Positions 9,876-19,865 of a DNA stretch of 64,000 bases are shown piece by piece; within the stretch, counting starts at the first letter, position 1, and each line of letters begins with the position of its first letter. Location: assembly GCA_030374765.1 (NCBI GenBank), contig JARGXX010000100.1, positions 1,240,001 to 1,304,000 on the forward strand, read 5' to 3'. The translations under genes were made by a program, and so were the position numbers. The notes under the pieces are model-generated. The model was not told the origin of the DNA and searched no databases. It saw nothing but the letters and a program-made list of their open reading frames with translations. The stretch comes from Agarophyton chilense (Eukaryota > Rhodophyta > Florideophyceae > Gracilariales > Gracilariaceae).

Positions 9876-11231
9876 ATGGAGCCCGCTTTCCCCCTCGATA
9901 CCAGCATTGCCATAATTGGGGGAGGTCCATCCGGTCTGGCAGCAGCTTGGTTTCTCGTTAAACTGGGATACAAGAACATCACCGTTTTGGAGAAAGAACA
10001 GCAGGTGGGTGGGAAGTGCTTAACTGTTAACCACACCAGTTCTGCCGGAGAACGAAAGAACTATGAGCTAGGAGCTGAGTACATTACCTTCTCCTACGAC
10101 ATCTTGTACAGCTTTTTGGAAGAGTTGGATGAACCAATCGTCGAGGCAGGTCCCATCATGGCAATGGCTGGCAGTGGAAAATTTGAACCTCCTCTCAAGA
10201 TCGATAACCCTGAAACCATACTTGCCCTTCTCAGGTACTTCCACCTTGCATTTACGTACAGGGCAGAAATAGAAAGCCCTACGAACGAAAACTTCGCTGG
10301 GCATCCAGTTCTCAGCTTAAGCTCCAAAACGCTCATCGAAAAATACGGTCTGGAGCCCATTGAAGGCATTCTATTGGTGCAACAGTTTGGCTACGGTACA
10401 TTCGAGAACTTCCCAGCTCTTCATCTTTTCCGCACTGTGTCATATGACCTTCTTCTTCGCATTGTGGCTGAAGAGCTTCACATACCGATTTGTAATAGAC
10501 CTGTGGCAGCCCTGGCCGTAAATGGAACGCAAGGGCTGTTCAAGCACATGGCAAACTGGATTGATTCGCAAAAAAAAACAGTTTATCCGGATTCACCAGC
10601 TGTTTTGACTGGATCCAACGTTACCAAAGTTGTACCTACTGAAAACAAGGTGGAAGTACACACAAGTTCCACCAAAATCACTGTTGACAAGGTTATCTGC
10701 TCTGTACCTCCAGATCTTTTAGCCGGGATGATGGATTTATCTCAAGAATGGAATTCATTGTTTACGAAAATCATGTACCATCCATACTGGGTAGGTTGTT
10801 TAGAATTCTGCGATAGAAAGCTTCCCCAATACTACTACCAGAATGAAGAGCCGAAGGCGTTCGAACCAGTGCAATTCAGCAAAAGGTACGAAGAAGGTCA
10901 AATCATAGCTTACGGCTACAATTATAACTATGCCAGAGATGCAGCTAAGGAAGACAGGCCAGAAATAGACTCAGTGTTGGCAGCATTTCTCAAGGACAAT
11001 TTGCTCATCGACCGCTACGATACCCTCGATCTGGAAAAGTATTGGGATTCATATCATCCGCACGTTTCCTTGGAAGAATTCCAAAGCGGATATTTTGACA
11101 AGTTGGCAAGGTTTCAGGGCACGAATGGGATTTATCTTACTGGAGACACATTGTGCATGGAAAGCATGGAGTGCAGCTGCAGGCATGCTAAATATATAGT
11201 CGAAAACTTCTTTGGTACCAAAACCACCTAA
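9876..11231 (+). CDS. FAD-dependent amine-oxidase-fold enzyme (flavoenzyme 2)
   Basis: A 451-residue frame ending in TAA. The open frame extends upstream only through a TTG, so I chose the ATG at 9876, which has A at -3 and G at +4. The N-terminus is the FAD-binding fold: SIAIIGGGPSGLAAAW, then VLEKEQQVGGKCLT with the acidic residue and the GG doublet typical of flavin amine oxidases and phytoene-desaturase-like enzymes. A mid-protein DKVICSVPPDLL strand is the usual second nucleotide-binding-fold element. The C-terminal IYLTGDTLCME is the conserved flavin-contacting Gly-Asp motif. Substrate-binding parts are not diagnostic; polyamine oxidase-like, fatty-acid isomerase-like or tailoring oxidase roles are all possible. 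It is likely an old paralogue of flavoenzyme 1 and faces away from it, so the pair may be co-regulated. Confidence 0.78.
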   Translation: MEPAFPLDTSIAIIGGGPSGLAAAWFLVKLGYKNITVLEKEQQVGGKCLTVNHTSSAGERKNYELGAEYITFSYDILYSFLEELDEPIVEAGPIMAMAGSGKFEPPLKIDNPETILALLRYFHLAFTYRAEIESPTNENFAGHPVLSLSSKTLIEKYGLEPIEGILLVQQFGYGTFENFPALHLFRTVSYDLLLRIVAEELHIPICNRPVAALAVNGTQGLFKHMANWIDSQKKTVYPDSPAVLTGSNVTKVVPTENKVEVHTSSTKITVDKVICSVPPDLLAGMMDLSQEWNSLFTKIMYHPYWVGCLEFCDRKLPQYYYQNEEPKAFEPVQFSKRYEEGQIIAYGYNYNYARDAAKEDRPEIDSVLAAFLKDNLLIDRYDTLDLEKYWDSYHPHVSLEEFQSGYFDKLARFQGTNGIYLTGDTLCMESMECSCRHAKYIVENFFGTKTT

Positions 11232-12073
11232 TACTTCGAACTTGTCGTGCTTGACGCACTCCTGGCTGCCGTGATTGCCAGAAACCTAAAATTCAAGGCG
11301 TATCTGGATTAAGGTGCTGCGCATATGCGTTATTGTGGCTCGTGTGCTTAATAGATTATTTACAGTTTTGTATCGACTTCTAGGAAGTTGATATGTAAGA
11401 GTTGAACCGAACAAGAAACTGAGAAGGCCAGCAGACGTCTGGTTAAAGCTTTCTGTCCTTTCTCTCCCTTCCACTTTACAGAACTGTCATTACATTTCTG
11501 GGCCTCGAATATTTGTCACGGCAAAGATAATTGGGGGTTTGGTGATGCCACAATTAATAATTTGTGACATTTCATGTTCTCGCAGTTGTGTTTGATGCTA
11601 GAAGAATCAAGATAGACGGATTATCATTCGTAACTGGGAGCGATTTGAAATGAACAAAACGCAATCAAGGATTCTCTGCGTTTTTGTAAATGCGTTTCGC
11701 TTGACAATCTGAAATACACAAACTGACACGCGTAGAAACGTAAAACTGGTGCAGGACAACAAACTTTGTTCTCTGATAACAGCATTTTATCGTTCTGTGC
11801 GCACAACTCCAGACTGCTTGATCCTTTAGGAACCAGATAGATCTGTTTGCCCGCAATGCTTGAGGGTGACAGCACCGCAGAAGAACTCAAAGAAGACAGG
11901 TGACGAACAAGAATGTTACAAGTATGCCACTGGCACACGCATGGCGTACGAGTGTGCAGCAACAAATGTTAGGTGAGTTCCAAGAAAGCATTTCAATAGC
12001 GTAGAACGGTTGCTAATGCGCCACAAGTATCGCACTCGTTGAAATCGGCGAAACACGCCGCTCGTTGACTGTG
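11232..12073. other. Downstream region, nothing recognised
   Basis: Only short frames without motifs are present on either strand (longest 113 residues at 11624-11965, -). The start probably carries the 3' UTR of flavoenzyme 2. Confidence 0.35.
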
Positions 12074-12268
12074 TGTAGCGCACGCCACCCAAGACAATTA
12101 GGATAGCACCCAAAGTAGACACAAGAATAGTAGGTTGCGTCCCAATCCGGGACACAGTAGACACCTACGATGAGTATTAAAGTTACATCTCATTAAACGG
12201 GGGGCCTCGAACCCACTACACTACAACTTGGCTCTTTCGTTGACGCCAACCGTTGCGGCAACAGCACA
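12074..12268 (+). repeat. Solo LTR of the gypsy-1 family
   Basis: A 195-bp copy of the gypsy-1 LTR, beginning TGTAGCGCACGCC and ending AACAGCACA, in the opposite orientation to the gypsy-1 LTRs at 13736 and 22954. Neighbouring pentamers CTGTG (12069-12073) and CTATG (12269-12273) look like a target-site duplication with one change. No internal element sequence is attached, so recombination between two LTRs is the simplest origin. Confidence 0.75.
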
Positions 12269-13730
12269 CTATGTAGCAATATAGTCGTTACCCTTTGGTA
12301 TAGAATGTTTACTAGTTATTTTTATTCGTCAAGGTTTTTTAAGCTACACTACGGTCACGCGAAACTATTATAGACGTTAGCTATTTACAACTTAAACGTT
12401 GAGGCTCTAGTGCGATTTGTTAGGTTGTAACAACACTACATCCTGCATATCGAACATAACGACGTACTACGCTATAGCCTAAATGTAAAACTTTTAACTC
12501 CGCTTACTCCCCAAAGGTGTATGGGGAAGCGGAACCAGAAGACAATACTCTTTTTGTCCGCTTTGTGTTTAGTAGATTCAAGATCATCTATTCTCAGGTA
12601 AGTTTGTTGTCAGACCGTAACTAGGCTATTGGCGTGCAGATCAAAGATCGTATTGCACTTATCACACTATACAAGAGAGCTCTGCTCCCAATCTTCAAGA
12701 GAGATGATCGCCATCATGTTCGCTCTCTGCACTTGCACCATGCTTTTCTTGAACGAGGAAAAGCATTGAATGTCGGTGACTTCAACTCATGATACTTGAA
12801 AGCTTGTCAGCTGCGCTGTGATGTAAATCGGTATGTAGGAACGACACTAGTATTGTATGCGAAACAGACGGCTGAAAATTTTTTGCAGCGATCTAAAAGT
12901 GGCACCGAAAAAGATGTTCTTTTGTACAGAGCACTAATTCTTACCATTGAATCCGTGATGAACACAATTCGAGAGTTTCTAACACCTTTTCTGACAATCC
13001 AACTTCTTATGCAAGGTTCTACCGATCTAAGTAGATCCTAGTTTTTACTGTTTGTAATTCAGGCTGCCCTTTATAGGCAGCCAAACTATCCTCCAGCTTC
13101 AAATCACTGGCTCCAGTTTCAAGTCACTGGTCACAGGTTTTCAAAAGTTGTATCTAGTTCCTATCGTTTTGGTTACATACTCTGCGCCACTATTCCGATA
13201 CAGTTCGTACAAGCTGTTGCGGTTCTTGTCCGATTGTAACGATCAATTCGCCAACACAACTAAGAGCAAGGAACGCCGTGGAGCCCTCAAAATTGTTTAT
13301 ATGGATCTTTTTTGTCCACTGATGGACTATTTCTGGCTTTAACTGCATGTTAGCATTAAGATTTTGAACGTTCATGGTAGGTAGCGTTTCAAGTATCATT
13401 GTTGTCATATTTTCAAAGCTGCACGTAAAAGCAATGATTTCCGCGAAATGTTCCGAGAGGTGCGCGGCAGGAACGGTTCCTGCCCTGAGAGATGCATCAA
13501 AAGAACAAGACTAGTTTGGATATCGATAAAAATGGCTGGGCCACTGCTAACATAGAAGTGTGACGAATAGAGAAACCTCTCTATTTGCGGTACTCTGAGA
13601 CTGTTGCAGTCTGCGCTTGAGTAGCGTCTCCATGTGCCACCTTTCCGTAGTCTTGGCAGTTCGAGAGATCGAAACCGTAACTCAGTGGAATTCCATATTC
13701 ACCATGAACCCGGTGAGATTGGTCGTCTGC
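12269..13730. other. Spacer between solo LTR and gypsy-1
   Basis: No gene recognised. The longest frame (12796-13041, 81 residues) starts with TTG and has no motif. The spacer sits between two oppositely oriented LTR copies, so the flanks could fold as a 1.5-kb-loop inverted repeat. Confidence 0.4.
13091..13130 (+). repeat. 20-bp tandem duplication
   Basis: CTCCAGCTTCAAATCACTGG is immediately followed by CTCCAGTTTCAAGTCACTGG. There are two copies of 20 bp differing only by two transitions, in non-coding sequence. Confidence 0.8.
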
Positions 13731-13735
13731 AAAAC

Positions 13736-13940
13736 TGTGCTGTTGCCGCAGCGGTTGGCGTCAACGAAAGAGCAACGTTGTAGTGTAGTGGGTTCGATGG
13801 CCCCGTTTACTGAGATGTAACTTAGAGCAGTCTTAAATACTTATCGTGGGTGTCTACTGTGTCCCGGATTGGGACGCTACCCAAAATGCTTTTGTCTACT
13901 TTGGGTGCTATCCTAATTGTGGTGGGTGGCGTGCGCTACA
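13736..13940 (-). repeat. 3' LTR of gypsy-1
   Basis: A 205-bp LTR reading TGTAGCGC...AGCACA on the - strand, preceded on that strand by the polypurine tract GAAAGAGGGGAG (RC of 13941-13952). A TATA-like taagtatttaag lies in the middle. The + strand shows gtagtgtagtgggttcga, which resembles a Pol III B box (GGTTCGA). The same piece is present in the solo LTR at 12074. Confidence 0.85.
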
Positions 13941-14197
13941 CTCCCCTCTTTCAGAGAGAAAGTGTGGCACGAACTTTATCCACAAGGTGTGCAGGACAGT
14001 TTTTTCGCTTCAGAAAGCGAGAAAACATGACTGGAATGTCTTAGTTGATTTGTTATAGCTATTCCAAAGTGTCTTCATTGTTCGGCAGTCCTTTCCAGAG
14101 CATGCGTACCTCTAAACCATCCGCCGTTTCAACAAGTTTCAGTAAACGCGCTACAAGCATGCCAGTTTCCGAAGCGAGAATATGCGGAAGAATAGCT

Positions 14198-16132
14198 TCA
14201 GTGTTTTAAGAGGCGTCTCTGTAGAACTTCAGCCTGCTGCCATGAATGCTTTTCTACAGTGTTGTTCCGTAGCTCCTCCACCTGAAAAACATAGTCTGAA
14301 AGCGCTCTCACCACTCTGCACGGTCCTCGCCAGCGGAGCGCAAGTTTTTCGCCTGGTTGAAAGTCGTCACGAGCGACCAGGACAAAGTCACCAACATCAA
14401 AATGTGCAAGTTTTTCTCTAGACGCGCTTGTGCGCGATTGTTCCCGGTTATTCTGCAGTGTGGACTGTATCAGTGGGTGCAATTCAGCTACAGCTTGCTT
14501 CAAAGACTTGGTGTTGAGCAAGCGTTTGGCAGGTGCCTCCGCAGGAGTCATTGTTGTTTTCGTGGATGTCCGTAGAAAGGGGGAAATGCGTAGTCTCGGT
14601 TTCAATCCAGGGAAAGCTGTGACGAGTGGGACATTGCAGCGATGTAAAGATGGTGCACTGTTCAGAGCACTCTGAATGATAGGAACTAGATCAGGCCATT
14701 TTTTTATGTCCATGCGAAGTTCAGACACAATAGCGCGGAACGCACTAAGTACTTCCTTGCCCAAGCGCTCGACGGTACCGTTGCTCCAAGGCGTATATGG
14801 TACGGTGAAATGATGTGGAACTTTGAGGCCCTTTGAGACCAAACAAAGTGTCTCATTTCGGAAGTGTGTGGGACCGTCTGACATGAACCCGTGCCGGAAA
14901 GCAAAGGCAGCGCACCAATCGATGAGAGCGTGCGTTGCGTTTTCGGCTGAAGTGTTTGGAAATGGAAAAAGCCATTTGTACTCAGAGTGGTCATCCCTGA
15001 GTAGTGGGAGGTGTTTCTCACCAGTGCGGCTCGGACCAATTTCCAAATAGTCAAACTGAAAAAGATCGTTTGGCGCTGTACCGTGGAAGGCAGGACCGAA
15101 AGGGCGCGGGACTTCTTCACCGATAAGTGTTGAGAGGCAGTGCATACAGGTCTGAACGATGTTTGCAACGTCGGCTGTCATGATGGACCAAAGAAACTGT
15201 TGCTGTAGTACACGTAGGGTAGCTTTGCGGCCGCGATGAAAACTGGGTCCAGTATGAGCGATGATGCACAGACGAAGATGCAGGTCCCCTGCCTTATCGG
15301 GTATCCATATGGCGTCCGTGCTCGGGCTTTTCCATAGGTCGTGTTTCACTTGTAGGTCATGTGGGCGTGAGTCGCGATTTGCTTCCTGTGTTGTGAAGAT
15401 CTCCTTCTGCGATGACCACTCGAAGTCTTCAGTGGAGGAGGATGGAAGCTCGGGGATTCTGACCAATCGTCGTACTGTGCCTGAGGCTGACCATCTTCCC
15501 AGTAGGTCTGCCCAGAAATAGTCCGTGCCCTTTATGTAGAAGCAGGTGTAGTCGTACGTACTAAGACGTACGGCCCATCTAAGGACCTTTCGGACTGAAG
15601 TCTGAGACAGGTCATGTGCGACTGCAAGTGGATCGAAAAGAAAAATTAGATTGTAATGATCCGTGAAAAGGTCCAAACCATTGGGGGTTGCTACCAGCCA
15701 TTGCATGCGGTCCAGTGTTGCAAGAACTGCGAAAACTTCCTTTTCAAGAACGGACCAGGCAAGTTGAGTTCTGTTGAACCGGCAGGAACAGAATGCAATT
15801 GGGCTATGGCGTTGACTCGCGTGTGGCAGGCTCAAACCATAGTAGGGTACCTGTGTAACAATTCCTGACCAGACGCTGGCTGATGCGTCAATAAAGATGC
15901 ACAAGCGCTGATTGTTGTCACGATGAGACGATGTCACCAATTTCGCCAGAGCCGCTTTGCAGGCTTCAAACGCTTGAAATTCGACTTCTCCCCATCCGAA
16001 GGTACGAAAGTCAATTCGGGCTACTGCTCGAGTTGTGCGTTTGCTGGGTTGGTGGTACACATTTTCCATGAAGTGATGCAGTGGGTCTATGAGATTGGAA
16101 AAATTGGGGATACCAGTTTTCATCCACTGCAA
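14198..16132 (-). CDS. gypsy-1 pol 3' part: RNase H and integrase
   Basis: A 644-codon open frame with no stop. Its first Met is internal to pol, so the true start is upstream in RT. RNase H begins near residue 95 (IFIDASASVWSG, catalytic Asp) with a later FTDHYNL strand. The integrase zinc-binding HHCC region is near 305-350 (IAHTGPSFHRG ... CMHC). Its core has the D of FQFDYLEIG, the D of MSDGPTHF and the E of NGTVERLG, so the D,D,E triad is complete. The C-terminus has FDVGDFVLVARDD and LRWRGPCRVVR, a GPY/F-type module, and no chromodomain. The family resembles the gypsy group common in oomycetes and algae. Position on the - strand just before the 3' LTR is as expected. Confidence 0.85.
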   Translation of the reverse strand: MQWMKTGIPNFSNLIDPLHHFMENVYHQPSKRTTRAVARIDFRTFGWGEVEFQAFEACKAALAKLVTSSHRDNNQRLCIFIDASASVWSGIVTQVPYYGLSLPHASQRHSPIAFCSCRFNRTQLAWSVLEKEVFAVLATLDRMQWLVATPNGLDLFTDHYNLIFLFDPLAVAHDLSQTSVRKVLRWAVRLSTYDYTCFYIKGTDYFWADLLGRWSASGTVRRLVRIPELPSSSTEDFEWSSQKEIFTTQEANRDSRPHDLQVKHDLWKSPSTDAIWIPDKAGDLHLRLCIIAHTGPSFHRGRKATLRVLQQQFLWSIMTADVANIVQTCMHCLSTLIGEEVPRPFGPAFHGTAPNDLFQFDYLEIGPSRTGEKHLPLLRDDHSEYKWLFPFPNTSAENATHALIDWCAAFAFRHGFMSDGPTHFRNETLCLVSKGLKVPHHFTVPYTPWSNGTVERLGKEVLSAFRAIVSELRMDIKKWPDLVPIIQSALNSAPSLHRCNVPLVTAFPGLKPRLRISPFLRTSTKTTMTPAEAPAKRLLNTKSLKQAVAELHPLIQSTLQNNREQSRTSASREKLAHFDVGDFVLVARDDFQPGEKLALRWRGPCRVVRALSDYVFQVEELRNNTVEKHSWQQAEVLQRRLLKH

Positions 16133-16144
16133 CGCGCAAAGAAA

Positions 16145-16836
16145 TTATTGTAAGTGGGCGCCGTTAGATGGAGGTTCCATGGAAAGGAGGCCGTTGAGCT
16201 GTCGAGGGTCGTACTTGACACCATAAGCAGATATGATCCTCCCACACCACCTGATAGAAGTCGCAAAAAGGGTGCATTTGGCAGGGTGTAGCTTCATCTG
16301 TCGCTTAGAACACAACCGGACCAGAGAGCGTATGCTGTTGTTCAATGGTGGCATGGTGAAGGAGTATATCATCAAGCCAGTACAGTAGATGAGGTCGAGG
16401 ACCTTCGGGAATGACTTCGGCCAGGGCAGACTGCATGTGCGTGGTTGCATTTGTAGTTCCATGTAGCACTCTTGTTGAAGTGAATACCCCATCCGGGGTG
16501 ATGAACGACTGGAGAGGTTGAGAGCTCTCGGCGAGAGGAAGCTGCTAATATCCGTGTGAGAGGTCAAATGTAGCGAAATAACGGGAGCCCGCCAGCTTAC
16601 AAAGCTCCTGTTCGACGTTGGGCTTTGGGAATTGATGCCGAACGGTGTACTTGTTCACAGGACGCAAGTCTACAGTGAAGCGAAAAAGTGCTGGGCCTGG
16701 TTTGGGGACGAGGAGTGGGGCAGAGGCCCATGCTGCGCCTGGGTTGAAATACACCATTCTGGCTTTCACCAGGTTTCCTACAAATTTGTCCAAGAATTGA
16801 CGCTGTTATTTGGAGTAATTCCGCAGTCTGACGCAA
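16145..16836 (-). pseudogene. gypsy-1 reverse transcriptase, frameshifted
   Basis: The N-terminal RT blocks read in one frame: VYFNPGAAWASAPLLVPK, FTVDLRPVNKYTV and YFATFDLSHGY. The catalytic YWLDDILL box near 16365-16400 is in another frame, and a third stretch (HPAKCTLFATSIRWCGRIIS) continues towards RNase H. At least two frameshifts therefore separate RT from the intact RNase H-integrase frame, and the polyprotein cannot be made from this copy. Confidence 0.82.
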
Positions 16837-17254
16837 ACGGGGCGTGCGTCGGGGGTGAGGTCGATCTTGAGCGGTTTGAGTTTTGCCGGTGGACCAGCTG
16901 ATAACGAGGTGCGAAAAATGTCAACCTAGCCCTGTACGATGCCTTGCAGAGAAGTTACGTGAGAGGCTGGCATTCTCTGCGATTGAGCGGCAGATATCAT
17001 CCATTGACCGCTGTCACGACGTCCTCATGCTGTTCAGAGTCAATTTGGTCAAACAAAGATGGGACGGGGAATGGGTCAGCCTCAGAACGTGCGACTTGCT
17101 AATTCGAGCGGGGTCTGTTTGGGTCCAAGCGTGTCCTGGAGCTGGAGTCACCGGTACTGCTTGTGGGTTTTTCTGATTTCATGAGTCGACTAACGTATCC
17201 GCCATTGAGGCGTCTTGTTGGGATTCCTACTCTGGAGCAATCAGTTCCATCCAG

Positions 17255-17646
17255 CTAGCTGCTATTGTTGTCAGGAAAAGTCTCTGTGTCCACCCGAAGG
17301 TGTTGTAGCACATGCAAGCCAATCAGCAGCTCCTCACAGGAGAGGTCATCATCGGATATGAGGTAAGTGATGTTGGCCAGGGCAAGGGTTCCAGAGGCAA
17401 GATAGAGTACTCTGCGTGGAGCTTTCCATGTCCGTGAAAACGCGAACGTCTGAGTCTGAGCTCCTCTCCTGAGAGCCACTTTGAGGTGCATGGGTGTGAT
17501 CGATTTGATTCTACCAACTCCCTGAAGGGCAGCTCTCTCGGCGAGGCCAGTGGAAACAATACTGTCGTCACTTCCATTATCGCACCTTCCGGTAGCCTGT
17601 AGGAACGAGCTGCCGTCTGACACGGTGAGAACACAGGATGGTGCAT
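17255..17646 (-). pseudogene. gypsy-1 protease region
   Basis: A 122-codon frame (stop at 17255) holds CDNGSDDSIVSTGLAERAAL. This aligns by position with the aspartic protease active-site loop of this gypsy group, followed by a hydrophobic ...CEELLIGLHVLQHL segment that matches the second protease block. The canonical DSG/DTG is altered to DNG. The 420 bp between it and RT (16837-17254) are the linker, with no open frame. About 65 bp upstream the sequence ends at the copia LTR, so gag is absent. Confidence 0.6.
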
Positions 17647-17712
17647 CTGAACTGGATTCCTGAGGGCTATGTAGTCGAGTTACTGCATTACCATGCGACT
17701 TTACAGCGCCAG

Positions 17713-18035
17713 TATGGAAAGCAAATGCATCTTAGTCAATCTATGCATACCCTAGGCGCATTTGCGTATAATGCAAGCCCTCTAGGAGAGGTTTTGCATG
17801 ACATGGTGCTGCAATAATCATGTGCAGCAAGAGAGTAGATTACGTGGCCGTTAGCATTCGATTGCGTGGCCTTTTAGTGATAGATTACATGGCCGCTAGC
17901 CCGCCTTGTCGGGTATATAAGCCCAAGAGCCTGGACATGGACCCTTGGTTTATCCGAGGCAGGCAAGCATTCGAATAGTAATCTGAATCAGTAAATTGTT
18001 CTTTAACAGAAGCATCTACAACCACCCTTTAATTA
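17713..18035 (+). repeat. 5' LTR of the copia element
   Basis: 323 bp, matching 22631-22953 with one visible difference (T here, G in the right copy, within gtcaatNtatgc/gatgc). A TATA box TATATAA is at 17914-17920. Internal copies of GATTRCRTGGCC are listed separately. Confidence 0.92.
17838..17920 (+). promoter_or_regulatory. LTR promoter: three G-box-like repeats and TATA
   Basis: GATTACGTGGCC (17838-17849), GATTGCGTGGCC (17860-17871) and GATTACATGGCC (17883-17894) form a spaced triplet, with ACGTGGC resembling plant-type G-box/ABRE cores. The TATA box TATATAA follows at 17914-17920, 20 bp after the last repeat. The arrangement fits a U3 enhancer-promoter and is repeated in the right LTR (offset 4,918 bp). 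Confidence 0.6.
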
Positions 18036-18038
18036 GTT

Positions 18039-19865
18039 ATGGGCCCAGAAAGCTCAAACAACCTGCCGTCTCGACCCCGTTTCTCTTGGGACATTCGAAC
18101 CGTGCCATGGACGGATGGACGTGGAAACCAAGAGCAGTATGCTGAGGCTGTATCGTTATGGCAGGCGTTCCAGGATACGCTTACAGATTCAAACAGCAAC
18201 AAGGTTCCCAAGACAGCACAGGGAATAATGCTTCAATCGCAGCTGTATGGTCGGGCTAGGGATCTGTGTAAGGCTATTCCTGACAGTGTGATTCGATCGG
18301 CGGAAGGTGCAGAAGCCATCGTGAAGGCCTTGTACAAGCGAGATCCGCTCGCCGTTGTTTCAGATGTATTTCAGGACTTTCTTTCGCTCCTCAACACAAA
18401 GAGAAACCACAACGAAAGCTTTAAAATTTTTGAATCGAGATTTCAGGCGCAAGTATCGAGACTTAACGCTCATGGAACGGAAGCAAAGCTTTCTGATGCG
18501 CTTGTGGCTTTTACTCTTCTGGCAAATGCAGATGTCGACAATAATCAGAGAGTGTCAGTTTTGGCCAATGGCGCTCCGCGAGACGCCAGACTTACACGGA
18601 CGTCGACGACAAATGATTACCTCAAAGTGGTTTCTTATGATTCGGTTGCCTCTGTTCTTAGGCAATGCGACAAAGTGAAACATTCAGGAGGAGATGCAAC
18701 TTCAAAAACGCTCTCCACCAACGCCGCTCACTATCAGTCGGCGCCGCAAGGTTCTTCCGCCGCCGGTAGCAACCGTAGGCATAATCGACCTTCCCGGAGA
18801 ACCCCAGAGCAAATTGCTGAGCTCAAAGGGAAGACGCAGTGTAACACCTGTGGAAAGTACGGTCATTGGTATCAAGACTACAGGAAGGACGGGACGCTGA
18901 AACCGGGTGTGAAGTCTTTAGATGCCCCTGCAACAGGCGATAAGGCACAGAATAACGTTTTGACCTTCAATATGGCAGAATTGAGCGCACAAAACTTCGC
19001 ACAATTTACACCGGACGGCTTTATTGGACCACTCTTAGACGATGGAGCACCTTACAGCGGAATTGGGGTTACTGAATTGAACCTCATCACTCCTCTCGTC
19101 TGTCCCGATTGGAACAGGAAGCTGGAGCCATTACCAGAAGCAGTTGCTGAAAGACCCTACTGGCAGTATGGCAACGGTGAACATCGAAGCCAGGCAAGGA
19201 AAATACTTGGATCGGTGGTCTTCAAATCAAGAACGGACGAAGGTACAGTGGTGAACATCAGGCATTTGGTTATCGATGGTTCCTCTCAATGGGTTGTAGG
19301 ACGCAACGTAACCAACTACTGTGACATACTACATGTTAACCAGAACATATTGAAGTTGCCACCCGATGCCAGCGGCAATTCGCAAGGAAGCGTCACTCTC
19401 GTCGACAGAGACATGCACACCTACATTCCCCATACGGCGTTCACTTATCAAGCAAAAAAGCTGACCCCTAGGCACGAAACGACCCTGTTCTGTGCAACGG
19501 CTCACATCGACGGAAACCTGGCTAAGAAACCGTGGAAGGACTTGAAAAAAATTGTGGACAAAGTCCATAAACATGTCTGCGGGCACTCTACATACTCCGA
19601 CATCAAGATACTTCTTGAAAGAAACGAACTATGGAATGGACATGTAGACAAGTACCTTCAGCGCACACTTGAAGAGTGCACAGCATGCAGAACAACCGCT
19701 AGGCCAAAAGCAGACAGGAAGGTCTCACTTAGCTCGATGAGCAGATCCTTTAATGAGGTAGTGTGTGGACCATATGTTTCTGGATCAGCACTGTGTTATG
19801 CACATAATGGATACCGCATCGCGCTACTCTGTTGGCGCAGTGGTGCAAGACACATCAATGCGTGA
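18039..19865 (+). CDS. copia Gag-protease-integrase N-terminus
   Basis: A 608-residue frame with its ATG only 3 bp after the LTR. The first 250 residues are the Gag region. A degenerate zinc knuckle is at about 267-280 (CNTCGKYGHWYQDY), where the final Cys of CX2CX4HX4C is Tyr. The protease active site is near 331-340 (LLDDGAPYSGIG, DDGA in place of DSGA). The integrase zinc-binding HHCC motif is at about 508-550 (HVCGH ... CTAC). The frame then leaves the integrase core after FNEVVC and ends about 35 codons later. Comparison with the scrap at 29.2 kb, which reads FNDVACVDH, places the frame break at a GT run near 19757-19762. The product would be Gag plus the protease and part of integrase. 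It overlaps the second frame by 101 bp. Confidence 0.85.
   Translation: MGPESSNNLPSRPRFSWDIRTVPWTDGRGNQEQYAEAVSLWQAFQDTLTDSNSNKVPKTAQGIMLQSQLYGRARDLCKAIPDSVIRSAEGAEAIVKALYKRDPLAVVSDVFQDFLSLLNTKRNHNESFKIFESRFQAQVSRLNAHGTEAKLSDALVAFTLLANADVDNNQRVSVLANGAPRDARLTRTSTTNDYLKVVSYDSVASVLRQCDKVKHSGGDATSKTLSTNAAHYQSAPQGSSAAGSNRRHNRPSRRTPEQIAELKGKTQCNTCGKYGHWYQDYRKDGTLKPGVKSLDAPATGDKAQNNVLTFNMAELSAQNFAQFTPDGFIGPLLDDGAPYSGIGVTELNLITPLVCPDWNRKLEPLPEAVAERPYWQYGNGEHRSQARKILGSVVFKSRTDEGTVVNIRHLVIDGSSQWVVGRNVTNYCDILHVNQNILKLPPDASGNSQGSVTLVDRDMHTYIPHTAFTYQAKKLTPRHETTLFCATAHIDGNLAKKPWKDLKKIVDKVHKHVCGHSTYSDIKILLERNELWNGHVDKYLQRTLEECTACRTTARPKADRKVSLSSMSRSFNEVVCGPYVSGSALCYAHNGYRIALLCWRSGARHINA
18040..18053 (+). 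other. Candidate primer-binding site overlapping the start codon
   Basis: TGGGCCCAGAAAGC begins 4 bp after the LTR end. It starts with TGG, complementary to a tRNA 3' CCA, and includes the last two bases of the gag ATG. This is where a PBS must sit, but the matching tRNA is not identified. Confidence 0.4.
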
